Shown: piece after piece, positions 1-6,399 of the stretch | How the letters are laid out: the number at the start of each line of letters is the position of its first letter | How positions within the stretch are numbered: the stretch's first letter is position 1 | NCBI GenBank assembly: GCA_030637745.1 | Contig: DAOWFX010000112.1 | Coordinates: forward strand, 1-11,950 | DNA length: 11,950 nt | Direction of reading: 5' to 3' | DNA from: JAGLOK01 sp023139005 | Lineage (GTDB): Bacteria > Bacillota > Clostridia > Christensenellales > UMGS416 | Made by a program: the position numbers and the translations under genes | Notes under the pieces: model-generated | Seen by the model: only the letters and a program-made list of their open reading frames with translations | What the model was told of the DNA's origin: nothing | Database searches by the model: none

Positions 1-23
1 ATAACGCTTCAATATCTTGATGA

Positions 24-42
24 TTCATAATTTATTTATGAA
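24..42. repeat. short AT-rich inverted repeat downstream of the CDF gene
   Basis: Arms TTCATAA and TTATGAA (7 bp) flank a 5-nt centre. It lies 39 bases beyond the stop of the CDF gene. It has no GC-rich core and no T-run in the minus direction, so it is a poor terminator. The rest of bases 1-80 shows nothing I can support as a gene. Confidence 0.3.
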
Positions 43-80
43 GCAAGCTTTAAGATTCAGTAATTCAATATGAATATAGA

Positions 81-953
81 TTATTTCGGCTCCACATGAA
101 TAGTGACATCGCCTAAATCTTCATGTGCTTCCAACAAGTCTTGTGTGATCAGCTCTGTGATATCGTGCGCCTTTTTGACTGATGTATTACCGTCGGTGAG
201 CATATGAAGCTCTGCAAAATGTGTATTCCCAACTCTACGAATTCGCACCTTATGAAACTCCTGTACTTCAGGATACTTCTTTTCAATATTTAACAATGTT
301 TCAGAAATATCCACATGGATTTGTGCTTCCATCAACTCTGCAAAACATGGCTTTGCGATATCCCATGCAATTTTGAGTAATAATAATGCTACAATAAGTG
401 CCGCGACATTATCCAAAAAGCTATATTGTGGAAATATCCTGATTGCAATGACTATAACAAATACAGGAATCGAGCTGATGGCATCTGTTCTGTGATGCCA
501 TGCATTGGCAATGAGCGCGCGGCTATTGACCTTTTCTCCCACTTTCTTGGTCATTCTATAGAGTGTTTCTTTCACTGCGATAGACAGTATAGCAACCACC
601 ATAACAGACCAGCCGGGCAGATGCGTGGATGGTTCTGCCATTGTCTTCATCGCTTCATATCCGATGCCAATGGCCGCAGCAGCTAATGCGCCGCCGATTG
701 CAATAGTGATGAGTGTTTCAATACGACCATGTCCATATGGGTGCTGTTCGTCTGCATCCTTGCTCCAAAACTTTGCACCGATCAATATCGCGCCATCGGT
801 AGCAAAGTCGCTCAACGAATGCACACCATCTGCAATTAAGGCCTGTGAATTGGCAACAATGCCGATAGTGATTTTAGATATTGTAAGCAACACATTGGCT
901 ACTATAGAAAACCATGTGATATTTCTTATTTTTTTAACATATCCTTCTTGCAT
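81..953 (-). CDS. cation diffusion facilitator (CDF) metal-efflux transporter, Zn-type ligand set
   Basis: This is an inner-membrane divalent metal/proton antiporter of 290 aa, a usual length for the family. The N-terminal two thirds hold about six membrane helices and the last 80 or so residues form the cytoplasmic metal-binding domain. The transport site is visible: H45 and D49 in TM2 (HSLSD) with H153 and D157 in TM5 (HHRTD). D68, H71 and H75 (DEQHPYGHG) match site B of E. coli YiiP at the same numbering. The HD/HD arrangement is that of zinc-selecting members, whereas manganese exporters usually carry Asp at these positions, so Zn(II) is the best guess (inference). The C-terminal domain keeps His residues in FHKVRIRR, HFAELHM and VTIHVEP. 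The start is supported by GAGG five bases upstream. It follows the HD-domain gene by 42 bases with no promoter or terminator seen between them, so the two are probably co-transcribed. Confidence 0.92.
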   Translation of the reverse strand: MQEGYVKKIRNITWFSIVANVLLTISKITIGIVANSQALIADGVHSLSDFATDGAILIGAKFWSKDADEQHPYGHGRIETLITIAIGGALAAAAIGIGYEAMKTMAEPSTHLPGWSVMVVAILSIAVKETLYRMTKKVGEKVNSRALIANAWHHRTDAISSIPVFVIVIAIRIFPQYSFLDNVAALIVALLLLKIAWDIAKPCFAELMEAQIHVDISETLLNIEKKYPEVQEFHKVRIRRVGNTHFAELHMLTDGNTSVKKAHDITELITQDLLEAHEDLGDVTIHVEPK

Positions 954-995
954 AGTATCCTCGATTTGTTGATTTATATGGTTATGTGTATGTTG

Positions 996-1475
996 CTATT
1001 TCTTATTGACTTTGATATTGAGCCCTAACTCCCGCATAGTTCTTTTGATTCTCTGTGCTTTTGTTTTGACAAACCTTTTGTCGGGTTGATCCAGATAGTG
1101 ATGTACATTATCAGCATCTTTCAGTAGTTCTTCATACACACCATGCACATTACCCTTGTCGGAGTGATATTTGATCATCCTACATATTATCTTGATTTCA
1201 TGTTTGTCAAAGATATGTATATCATTGAGTACTTCCTCTGCGCGTATCGCACCATGCTTGCCGTGGTTTTCTGACAGCTCATTTTCAAACATCCATAGGT
1301 CATGAAGCAGCCCTGCTGCGACACACACTTCATAGTCCAAACTTCTTCTATGTGCGAGAATGCCACAAATATCTGCAACACCATAAAGATGTCGAATGGC
1401 CATGAGTTTTTCCATTTCATCCATGTCTTCAATGTATTTGTCAATTTCATTTCGAAGGCTGTATATGCGCTTCAT
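996..1475 (-). CDS. HD-domain metal-dependent phosphohydrolase-like protein
   Basis: A soluble protein of 159 aa with the HD superfamily metal-binding pattern: H29 (RHLYGVAD), the paired H58-D59 in AAGLLHDLW, H71/H74, H104 (IKYHSD) and D120/D122 (LKDADNV). These residues usually coordinate one or two divalent cations for phosphomonoester or phosphodiester hydrolysis. The protein is close in size to small stand-alone HD proteins, and the substrate cannot be read from sequence. There is no signal peptide or membrane segment; the C-terminus is Lys/Arg-rich. The ATG is preceded by AGGAG at a 7-nt distance. It is the first gene of a unit with the CDF transporter and has a good promoter with a palindrome over the -35 box. 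A role in metal-linked nucleotide metabolism would fit the context but is inference. Confidence 0.8.
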   Translation of the reverse strand: MKRIYSLRNEIDKYIEDMDEMEKLMAIRHLYGVADICGILAHRRSLDYEVCVAAGLLHDLWMFENELSENHGKHGAIRAEEVLNDIHIFDKHEIKIICRMIKYHSDKGNVHGVYEELLKDADNVHHYLDQPDKRFVKTKAQRIKRTMRELGLNIKVNKK

Positions 1476-1507
1476 GTATCTGCTCCTATGTTGTATACAA
1501 TTATTAG

Positions 1508-1536
1508 ATTATATCATCTATATGTACCGCGTACAA
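1508..1536 (-). promoter_or_regulatory. sigma-A promoter of the HD-domain/CDF operon
   Basis: On the minus strand TTGTAC (1531-1536) is followed after 17 bases by TATAAT (1508-1513), preceded by TGA to give an extended -10 (TGATATAAT). The predicted RNA start is near 1501, about 25 bases upstream of the HD-gene ATG. Spacing and -10 are canonical; the -35 is only partly so. Confidence 0.7.
1523..1535. promoter_or_regulatory. candidate operator palindrome over the -35 region
   Basis: A perfect inverted repeat TGTAC-CGC-GTACA covers five bases of the -35 hexamer of the HD/CDF promoter and part of the spacer. A dimeric repressor bound here would block RNA polymerase. The regulator is unknown. 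It does not match the Zur, AdcR, MntR or CopY operator consensus sequences I know. A chance match is possible for a repeat this short. Confidence 0.4.
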
Positions 1537-1623
1537 AGTTTATTCTATCCATCATAATTGACAAGCATTTTTAAACAATCGATTCAAGAAAGAAATAGTA
1601 TATGTTCTATTCAAGAAACCCAC

Positions 1624-1650
1624 AAAAAAAGACCGTTTAAAACGGTCTTT
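1624..1650 (-). terminator. rho-independent terminator of glnN
   Basis: Read on the minus strand, AAAGACCGTTT and AAACGGTCTTT form a perfect 11-bp inverted repeat around one base, followed by an unbroken run of seven T. It begins 15 bases after the glnN stop and cleanly ends that transcript. Confidence 0.93.
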
Positions 1651-1664
1651 CGATATTGATTAAC

Positions 1665-3755
1665 TTATATCCTAAAGAGCAAATCACCATAGGATGGTAA
1701 GGGCCAAATGTCATCATCACAGATAACTTCCATTTGATCTGCAATAAGTCGTAGTGTTCCCATCTTCACAAAGACATCATCTCGGAATGCTTCTGCGCGT
1801 GTACATACTTTGTCTTTTGACGCCGCATTATCTACTGCAAGCTGTAGCTCTTTGATGGCTGTCTTGCATTTTGCGTTGAGCGTCGATAACTCCAAGAGTA
1901 CATCAGCCTGTGCCGTCGTATCTGCCTTAATTCCTGTAGCTGTGATTTCATTGATACTCTTGGCTACCACCTGTGCATATTTGATACCTGAAGGCAGTAT
2001 CTCACGATTTGCAATCTCCAGCATGGCTTGTGCTTCGATGTTGATGGTATTGATATAGTGCTCGAGTAACACTTCCTCACGTGCAAACATTTCTGCTTCT
2101 GAGAGCACCTTTTGATTTTCAAAAAGTTGAATGCTTTTTTTCTGTGCGATGACTTTAATTGCATCTACTGTATTGTCAATATTTGGCAGTCCGCGTTCTT
2201 CTGCTTCTTTGACCCAATCATTTGCATATCCATTACCGTTAAATACTACTTTGCCGTGATCTTTCCATACTTGCTTGACCAAATCCTGCACTGCAGCGTT
2301 GAGATCGCTTGCGTTTTCTAGCTTCTCTGCAATTCTCTCCAGGATCTCTGCAACTATTGTATTAATTACAAAAATCGGTCCGGATATGGATTGGCTGGAC
2401 CCTACCATACGGAACTCAAACTTGTTGCCGGTAAAAGCAAAGGGTGACGTTCTATTTCTATCTGTAGTGTCTTTCGGAAGATGCGGCATCGTAGATGCGC
2501 CTATCTTGATGACACCGTAATCAGTGCTATCCATGCTTGAACTATTGACGATGCTATCGATAACCTTTGTAAGCAGATCGCCTAAGAATATAGAAATAAT
2601 CCCCGGAGGTGCTTCATTGGCACCTAAACGATGGTCGTTTCCGGGATTGGCAGCAGAACAGCGAAGTAACTCTGCATATTCGTCTACTGCCCAAATAACA
2701 GCTGACAGGAATACTAAAAACTGTGCGTTTTCATGTGGTGTATCGCCGGGATCAATCAAGTTGATGCCATCATCGGTTGCAAGTGACCAGTTGATATGTT
2801 TTCCTGAACCATTGAAGCCTGCAAATGGTTTTTCATGCAATAGGCATACTAAACCTTGACGTAGTGCGACCTTTTTTGCTGTTTCCATAACCAACTGATT
2901 GTGATCGGTTGCGATGTTGGTTGTTGAATACACCGGTGCCATTTCATGCTGTGCGGGAGCTACTTCATTGTGCTTTGTAGTAGATGTTACTCCCAGCTTC
3001 CAAAGCTGTGTATCAAACTCTTTCATAAACTCTGAGACACGTTCTTTTAGTGATCCGAAGTATTGATCGTCCATTTCCTGTCCCTTGGGTGCCGGCGCTC
3101 CAAAAAGCGTACGTCCTGTGAACATCAAGTCTTTACGACGATCATGGAATCTTTTGTCAATTAGGAAGTACTCTTGCTCTGCACCGACAAACGATATGAC
3201 TTTCTTAGTGCTCTTGTTTCCGAATACTTTCAATACGCGCATTGCTTGTTTTGAGAGTGCATCCATGGAGCGCAATAGTGGCGTTTTCTTGTCCAGTGCA
3301 AACCCTGTATAAGAGCAAAACGCTGTAGGCAAGTAGAGTGTACCATCTTTTACAAAGGCAGGCGAAGTACAGTCCCATGCTGTATATCCACGTGCTTCTG
3401 CTGTTTGACGTAAGCCACCATTTGGAAATGATGATGCATCCGGCTCTCCTTGAATGAGCTCTTTTCCTGAAAATGATAGTGTAATCTCACCAATGCCTTG
3501 TGGGCTGATAAAGGAGTCATGCTTTTCTGCTGTATTGCCCGTCATGGGTTGGAACCAATGGGTATAGTGTGTTGCACCCTTTTCTGTTGCCCAATCCTTC
3601 ATAGCGTTTGCTACAACGTCTGCAATATCCAACGTAAGCCTTGTACCTGTATCTATAACAGAAATGAGTTCATCATAAATCTCCCTAGGTAGTCGCTCAC
3701 GCATCACGTCATCGGTGAATACATCACTTCCAAAAATAGTTGTTAAGTTTTCCAT
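1665..3755 (-). CDS. glnN: glutamine synthetase type III
   Basis: Catalyses ATP-dependent condensation of ammonium with glutamate to glutamine in the cytoplasm, the entry step of ammonium assimilation. The 696-aa length is that of the GSIII class (about 700 aa), not GSI-alpha or beta (about 440-470 aa). Catalytic blocks are present in order: GAEQEYFLID (191-200), KHNEVAPAQHEMAP (261-274), the NGSGKHINWS glutamate/ATP segment (315-324), RLGANEAPPG (376-385) and NKFEFRMVGSSQS (444-456). The N-terminal domain (PNGGLRQTAEARGYTAWD, 111-128) and the long helical C-terminus are GSIII-typical. The start is backed by AAGGAG about 10 bases upstream. The gene has its own promoter, a leader of about 130 nt containing an intrinsic terminator, and a strong downstream terminator. 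The leader indicates control by premature termination. The other gene of the pathway, glutamate synthase, is not in the window. Confidence 0.97.
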   Translation of the reverse strand: MENLTTIFGSDVFTDDVMRERLPREIYDELISVIDTGTRLTLDIADVVANAMKDWATEKGATHYTHWFQPMTGNTAEKHDSFISPQGIGEITLSFSGKELIQGEPDASSFPNGGLRQTAEARGYTAWDCTSPAFVKDGTLYLPTAFCSYTGFALDKKTPLLRSMDALSKQAMRVLKVFGNKSTKKVISFVGAEQEYFLIDKRFHDRRKDLMFTGRTLFGAPAPKGQEMDDQYFGSLKERVSEFMKEFDTQLWKLGVTSTTKHNEVAPAQHEMAPVYSTTNIATDHNQLVMETAKKVALRQGLVCLLHEKPFAGFNGSGKHINWSLATDDGINLIDPGDTPHENAQFLVFLSAVIWAVDEYAELLRCSAANPGNDHRLGANEAPPGIISIFLGDLLTKVIDSIVNSSSMDSTDYGVIKIGASTMPHLPKDTTDRNRTSPFAFTGNKFEFRMVGSSQSISGPIFVINTIVAEILERIAEKLENASDLNAAVQDLVKQVWKDHGKVVFNGNGYANDWVKEAEERGLPNIDNTVDAIKVIAQKKSIQLFENQKVLSEAEMFAREEVLLEHYINTINIEAQAMLEIANREILPSGIKYAQVVAKSINEITATGIKADTTAQADVLLELSTLNAKCKTAIKELQLAVDNAASKDKVCTRAEAFRDDVFVKMGTLRLIADQMEVICDDDIWPLPSYGDLLFRI

Positions 3756-3812
3756 AGCCTATGCTCTCCTTGTATGTCGATGTGTATAAGACAATTATAT
3801 ATTTGTCTTTAC

Positions 3813-3856
3813 AAAAAATGCGTCCCAAAATCCGTAATGTTACGGAATTGAAACGC
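3813..3856 (-). terminator. glnN: intrinsic terminator inside the glnN leader (attenuator)
   Basis: On the minus strand, GCGUUUCAA pairs with UUGGGACGC (9 bp including two G-U pairs). Inside it UCCGUA pairs with UACGGA around an ACAU loop, separated by a small U-U mismatch and one bulged U. The stem is followed at once by AUUUUUU. It lies about 27 nt after the predicted RNA start and about 57 nt before the glnN ATG, so transcripts would stop before the gene unless it is prevented from folding. Confidence 0.75.
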
Positions 3857-3866
3857 CCTTGCTTCA
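3849..3866 (-). promoter_or_regulatory. candidate ANTAR-type antiterminator hairpin in glnN leader
   Basis: UGAAGC and GUUUCA form a 6-bp stem (one G-U pair) closing a six-base loop, AAGGGC. Loop bases A1 and G4 are the identity marks of hairpins bound by ANTAR-domain antiterminators. Its 3' arm is the same stretch (3849-3856) that makes the 5' arm of the leader terminator, so the two folds exclude each other, as in known ANTAR targets. Those targets have two such hairpins in tandem; I cannot find a convincing first hairpin between the promoter and this one, which lowers confidence. Confidence 0.45.
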
Positions 3867-3889
3867 TTCTATTTGATTAATTAGTTTGT

Positions 3890-3918
3890 ATAGTACCTTA
3901 ATAAAACATTAATTGCAA
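3890..3918 (-). promoter_or_regulatory. sigma-A promoter of glnN
   Basis: TTGCAA (3913-3918) and TACTAT (3890-3895) on the minus strand, separated by 17 bases. The predicted start is near 3883, giving a leader of about 128 nt upstream of the glnN ATG that contains the attenuator. Confidence 0.65.
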
Positions 3919-3965
3919 GTTTTTTGTTTCTTTCATATCTATATACTATGCGCCTCAATGGATGA

Positions 3966-3975
3966 ATTATATCAT
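3966..3975 (-). promoter_or_regulatory. possible upstream extended -10 element for glnN
   Basis: ATGATATAAT on the minus strand repeats the extended -10 (TGATATAAT) seen at two other promoters here. No acceptable -35 box is found 16-18 bases upstream, so it may be weak, activator-dependent or chance. If active, its RNA would start just after the permease stop and include a longer glnN leader. Confidence 0.3.
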
Positions 3976-3991
3976 GGAATATGCCTTTTTG

Positions 3992-5560
3992 TTAAATTAG
4001 CTCAACATCAACAAATATCTTTTTGCCAAATAGCATAATCAGTAAATTAATTACTGTGGAATACGCAACAATACCCAATGGTGCCAACCACTGTATAAGT
4101 ATAACATCTGGGAACATTGAAGTTATGATGATATATCCCACCAATGCAGGTGAAAGCACAAACAGTATACAAAGCATCTTGAAGATGTTCGCAATATTCC
4201 CCTTATGCAATTTGCCAAACACTCTGCGGCTTAGTACATCTGCATAGATATATATCGCACCAATAGCAGCATAGGCTAGGATGAATCCCAATGTTACTAC
4301 AGGGTCTAGCTTTGTAAGTATTGCAATGGGTACAAATATCGCAGTACCATCCACCAAATGCTTTAGATGATTGGCTGCTGTTGCATACCAAAGCTTTGCA
4401 AGTGCAGTTCCTGGCATGATATAGATAAATGGATTGTTCATTTCCTTAACCCATTTTCCTGAAAATGCAAAGATGAAATTCAAATATATCGCAGCATAAA
4501 GTGCAATGGAAATCGGTAAACCTGTATTTTTTAAAACATATCCACCGACAACACCAAGAACTAGAAGGATCACTGTGACTCTATCAAAGAGCAAAAAACC
4601 TGCTTTCTTATACTCTAAAAGTTGTCTGTAAAAGAGTGCTTTTGGTCCTGTACCCTTATATGTGATTGTTGCTTTTCGCGCCTTTTTAGAATTCAGATTC
4701 ATGTTAGACATGCCACCTTTTTTGGCAGCTATTTGCTTTTCTTTTCTAACAGTCTGCTTCAGCACTTCTTCATAAAATGGAATTTCAGAAGAAAGTAATC
4801 TCCATAAAATCAACACAAACCCAGCAACTAGCAATGCAAGGGATATCCATGTCCATGTGTCAAATCCAAGCTTTGCAGCGTTTAGCAGTGTAACCAACCA
4901 TCCAAGGATGGGAATATACTGAAAATAACTGCCACCAAGAAATATCTGTGCTGCTTCAATTGGATCTCCTTTGATGATGGTGAGTGTAACGATTGCGATA
5001 GCAAGTACTGCGCCCAGTCCCAAGAATATTCGCTGCATTATGCGCTTTGCACCTTGTTTTCTGAGGGTAATGGAATATAGCCACATGCTGACCACAGGCA
5101 TATACATCACTACAATAAAGGTAACCAACAAAAACACCGAAAAACCTTGAGCTGTGAGTCCGAAGATATTACGTATGTTAAACGATTGAAAGACAAACCA
5201 CAAAACTACCAATATGCTTATTGCAAACTGCTTTAAAAAACCATAAATCAGTATCAGTTTAGGGGATATGGGAGATGGAAACACGAATTGAACATCTGCC
5301 ATCCTATATGAGGAGCTTCCCTTTTTGATCCCGTTATCAATGGTGAGTGCTGCAACGATCAAGACTATGGTTGCATATGCGGTAGTTAGATAGTCCGTTG
5401 GAATCCACTGTGCAAGATCATCTACTTGATTGTTGCCTACAATCATTACTCCAAAGATGACAACTAGGAATACTACGAGCACAAGCTGACCCTTTTTCTT
5501 TTTGAAATTGCGAACGATGCCAACGAGTGAACGCCAGATTAGATATAGTATCGCATTCAT
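3992..5560 (-). CDS. ABC exporter membrane subunit (putative ABC exporter family)
   Basis: A 522-aa polytopic membrane protein with roughly a dozen hydrophobic segments. There are two halves: helices at about 25-42, 56-75, 101-125, 135-165, 176-197 and 236-254, then 325-343, 349-367, 405-441, 460-481 and 489-511. A basic cytoplasmic stretch with many Lys and Arg lies between them (267-302). The block DVQFVFPSPISPKLILIYGFLKQ-like segment (89-111; core FVFPSPISP) is characteristic of the Firmicute putative ABC exporter family. It is the translocation partner of the ATPase encoded just upstream: its ATG overlaps that gene's TGA in ATGA, indicating translational coupling. No periplasmic-type binding protein is tied to it, consistent with export. 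Substrate unknown. No rho-independent terminator is visible between it and glnN, so some read-through is possible. Confidence 0.85.
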   Translation of the reverse strand: MNAILYLIWRSLVGIVRNFKKKKGQLVLVVFLVVIFGVMIVGNNQVDDLAQWIPTDYLTTAYATIVLIVAALTIDNGIKKGSSSYRMADVQFVFPSPISPKLILIYGFLKQFAISILVVLWFVFQSFNIRNIFGLTAQGFSVFLLVTFIVVMYMPVVSMWLYSITLRKQGAKRIMQRIFLGLGAVLAIAIVTLTIIKGDPIEAAQIFLGGSYFQYIPILGWLVTLLNAAKLGFDTWTWISLALLVAGFVLILWRLLSSEIPFYEEVLKQTVRKEKQIAAKKGGMSNMNLNSKKARKATITYKGTGPKALFYRQLLEYKKAGFLLFDRVTVILLVLGVVGGYVLKNTGLPISIALYAAIYLNFIFAFSGKWVKEMNNPFIYIMPGTALAKLWYATAANHLKHLVDGTAIFVPIAILTKLDPVVTLGFILAYAAIGAIYIYADVLSRRVFGKLHKGNIANIFKMLCILFVLSPALVGYIIITSMFPDVILIQWLAPLGIVAYSTVINLLIMLFGKKIFVDVELI

Positions 5561-6267
5561 GATAGTGTATCCTGTCCGCTATCGCCTGTTACCTTGAAGA
5601 AGATATTCTCTAATTCACTATTGTCGATATCGCCACTATTGATGGTTCTCTCCACTTTTCCATTGTGCATGATGAACGCTCTGTCCCATAGCTCTTGAAC
5701 ACTATCGATGATATGTGTGCTGATAAATACTGCTTTACCTTGGTCGCGCAATTCTGCAAATACTGTCTTTAATTCTCTGATTGCAGCAGGATCCAAACCA
5801 ATCATAGGTTCATCAAATAGTATGACCTCTGCATCAATCAATAAACTACAACAAATACTCACCTTTTGGCTCATTCCTTTAGAGAGCTCATTGCCCACTT
5901 TCTTCTTGTGTGTGTCTAGATCAAATCGTTCAAGTAACGCCTCTGCCTTGGGTTCCCAATCTTTTATATCATACGCCTTTGCTATGAACTCCATATGCTC
6001 CATAGGTGTAAGTAAATCATACAGTGCAGGAACTTCTGGAGTGTACCCGAGCCTCCTTCGTGCATCGGATGATTTATTATTGTATCCACATACATGAATG
6101 TCGCCCTCATAACGCAATACGCCAGTGATACACTTCATCATAGTGCTTTTTCCTGCACCATTTGGCCCCAGTAGGATAGATATCGTCGCCGACTCCACCT
6201 TTAGATTGACATTGTCTATTGCAGTTAATTTGTTATATTTTTTGGTTAATCCCTTGATTTCAAGCAT
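5557..6267 (-). CDS. ABC transporter ATP-binding protein (ABC-2 type exporter)
   Basis: A 236-aa cytoplasmic nucleotide-binding subunit. Motifs in order: Walker A GPNGAGKST (34-42), YTPEVPALY at the Q-loop position (75-83; this Y-x-PE form, lacking the Gln, is common in ABC-2 exporters), signature LSKGMSQK (128-135) in place of LSGGQ, Walker B VILFDEP (148-154), D-loop GLDP (157-160) and the switch His H185 in STH. The LSKGM signature and the PE Q-loop place it with ABC-2 drug, lantibiotic or polysaccharide-like exporters rather than importers. The start is supported by GAGGT eight bases upstream and by a promoter at 6299-6326. It is the first gene of the ABC pair. Substrate cannot be inferred. 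Confidence 0.93.
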   Translation of the reverse strand: MLEIKGLTKKYNKLTAIDNVNLKVESATISILLGPNGAGKSTMMKCITGVLRYEGDIHVCGYNNKSSDARRRLGYTPEVPALYDLLTPMEHMEFIAKAYDIKDWEPKAEALLERFDLDTHKKKVGNELSKGMSQKVSICCSLLIDAEVILFDEPMIGLDPAAIRELKTVFAELRDQGKAVFISTHIIDSVQELWDRAFIMHNGKVERTINSGDIDNSELENIFFKVTGDSGQDTLS

Positions 6268-6298
6268 GACTACTACCTCATTGTTTTTTTATGACTAG

Positions 6299-6326
6299 AT
6301 TATATCATCGAATGATGGTAACACAA
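6299..6326 (-). promoter_or_regulatory. promoter of the ABC exporter operon
   Basis: Minus-strand TTGTGT (6321-6326), 16 bases, then TATAAT (6299-6304) with TGA before it (extended -10). The 14-base block GATGATATAATCTA is identical to that at the HD/CDF promoter. The leader is about 25 nt. Confidence 0.7.
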
Positions 6327-6348
6327 ATGCAAATAGCTAAAAACAACG

Positions 6349-6377
6349 AAAAAGTAACTGTAATATACAACACAGTT
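6349..6377 (-). terminator. probable terminator of the solute-binding lipoprotein gene
   Basis: On the minus strand AACTGT and ACAGTT form a 6-bp stem around a 10-nt loop, followed by AC and five T. It sits 22 bases after the stop codon and before the ABC operon promoter. The stem is short and AT-rich, so termination may be partial. Confidence 0.5.
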
Positions 6378-6399
6378 TTTCTTTCATCCGAAGCATGTA

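Noticed and set aside
1..28. Possible start of a further minus-strand gene, MNHQDIEAL, beginning at 28 and leaving the window
   Set aside because: Only nine codons, no ribosome binding site upstream, and it overlaps an AT-rich inverted repeat. It could be real but cannot be supported here.
1559..1590. Plus-strand TTGACA at 1559-1564 as a promoter
   Set aside because: No -10 element at 16-18 bases and no plus-strand gene downstream.
1582..1618. Ten-base direct repeat ATTCAAGAAA, copies at 1582-1591 and 1609-1618
   Set aside because: Only two copies in AT-rich non-coding DNA between a terminator and a promoter; likely chance.
2524..2859. Open frames on the plus strand antisense to glnN, and similar antisense frames under aspS and gatA
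   Set aside because: They mirror well-conserved coding sequence, lack SD sequences and recognisable motifs, and are expected shadows.
3756..3991. Glutamine riboswitch or GlnR/TnrA box (TGTNA-N7-TNACA) ahead of glnN
   Set aside because: I looked for both, as they are common upstream of nitrogen genes. No matching GlnR/TnrA dyad and no glnA-RNA core motif was found; the palindrome TCCGTAA-TG-TTACGGA is better explained as the tip of the leader terminator.
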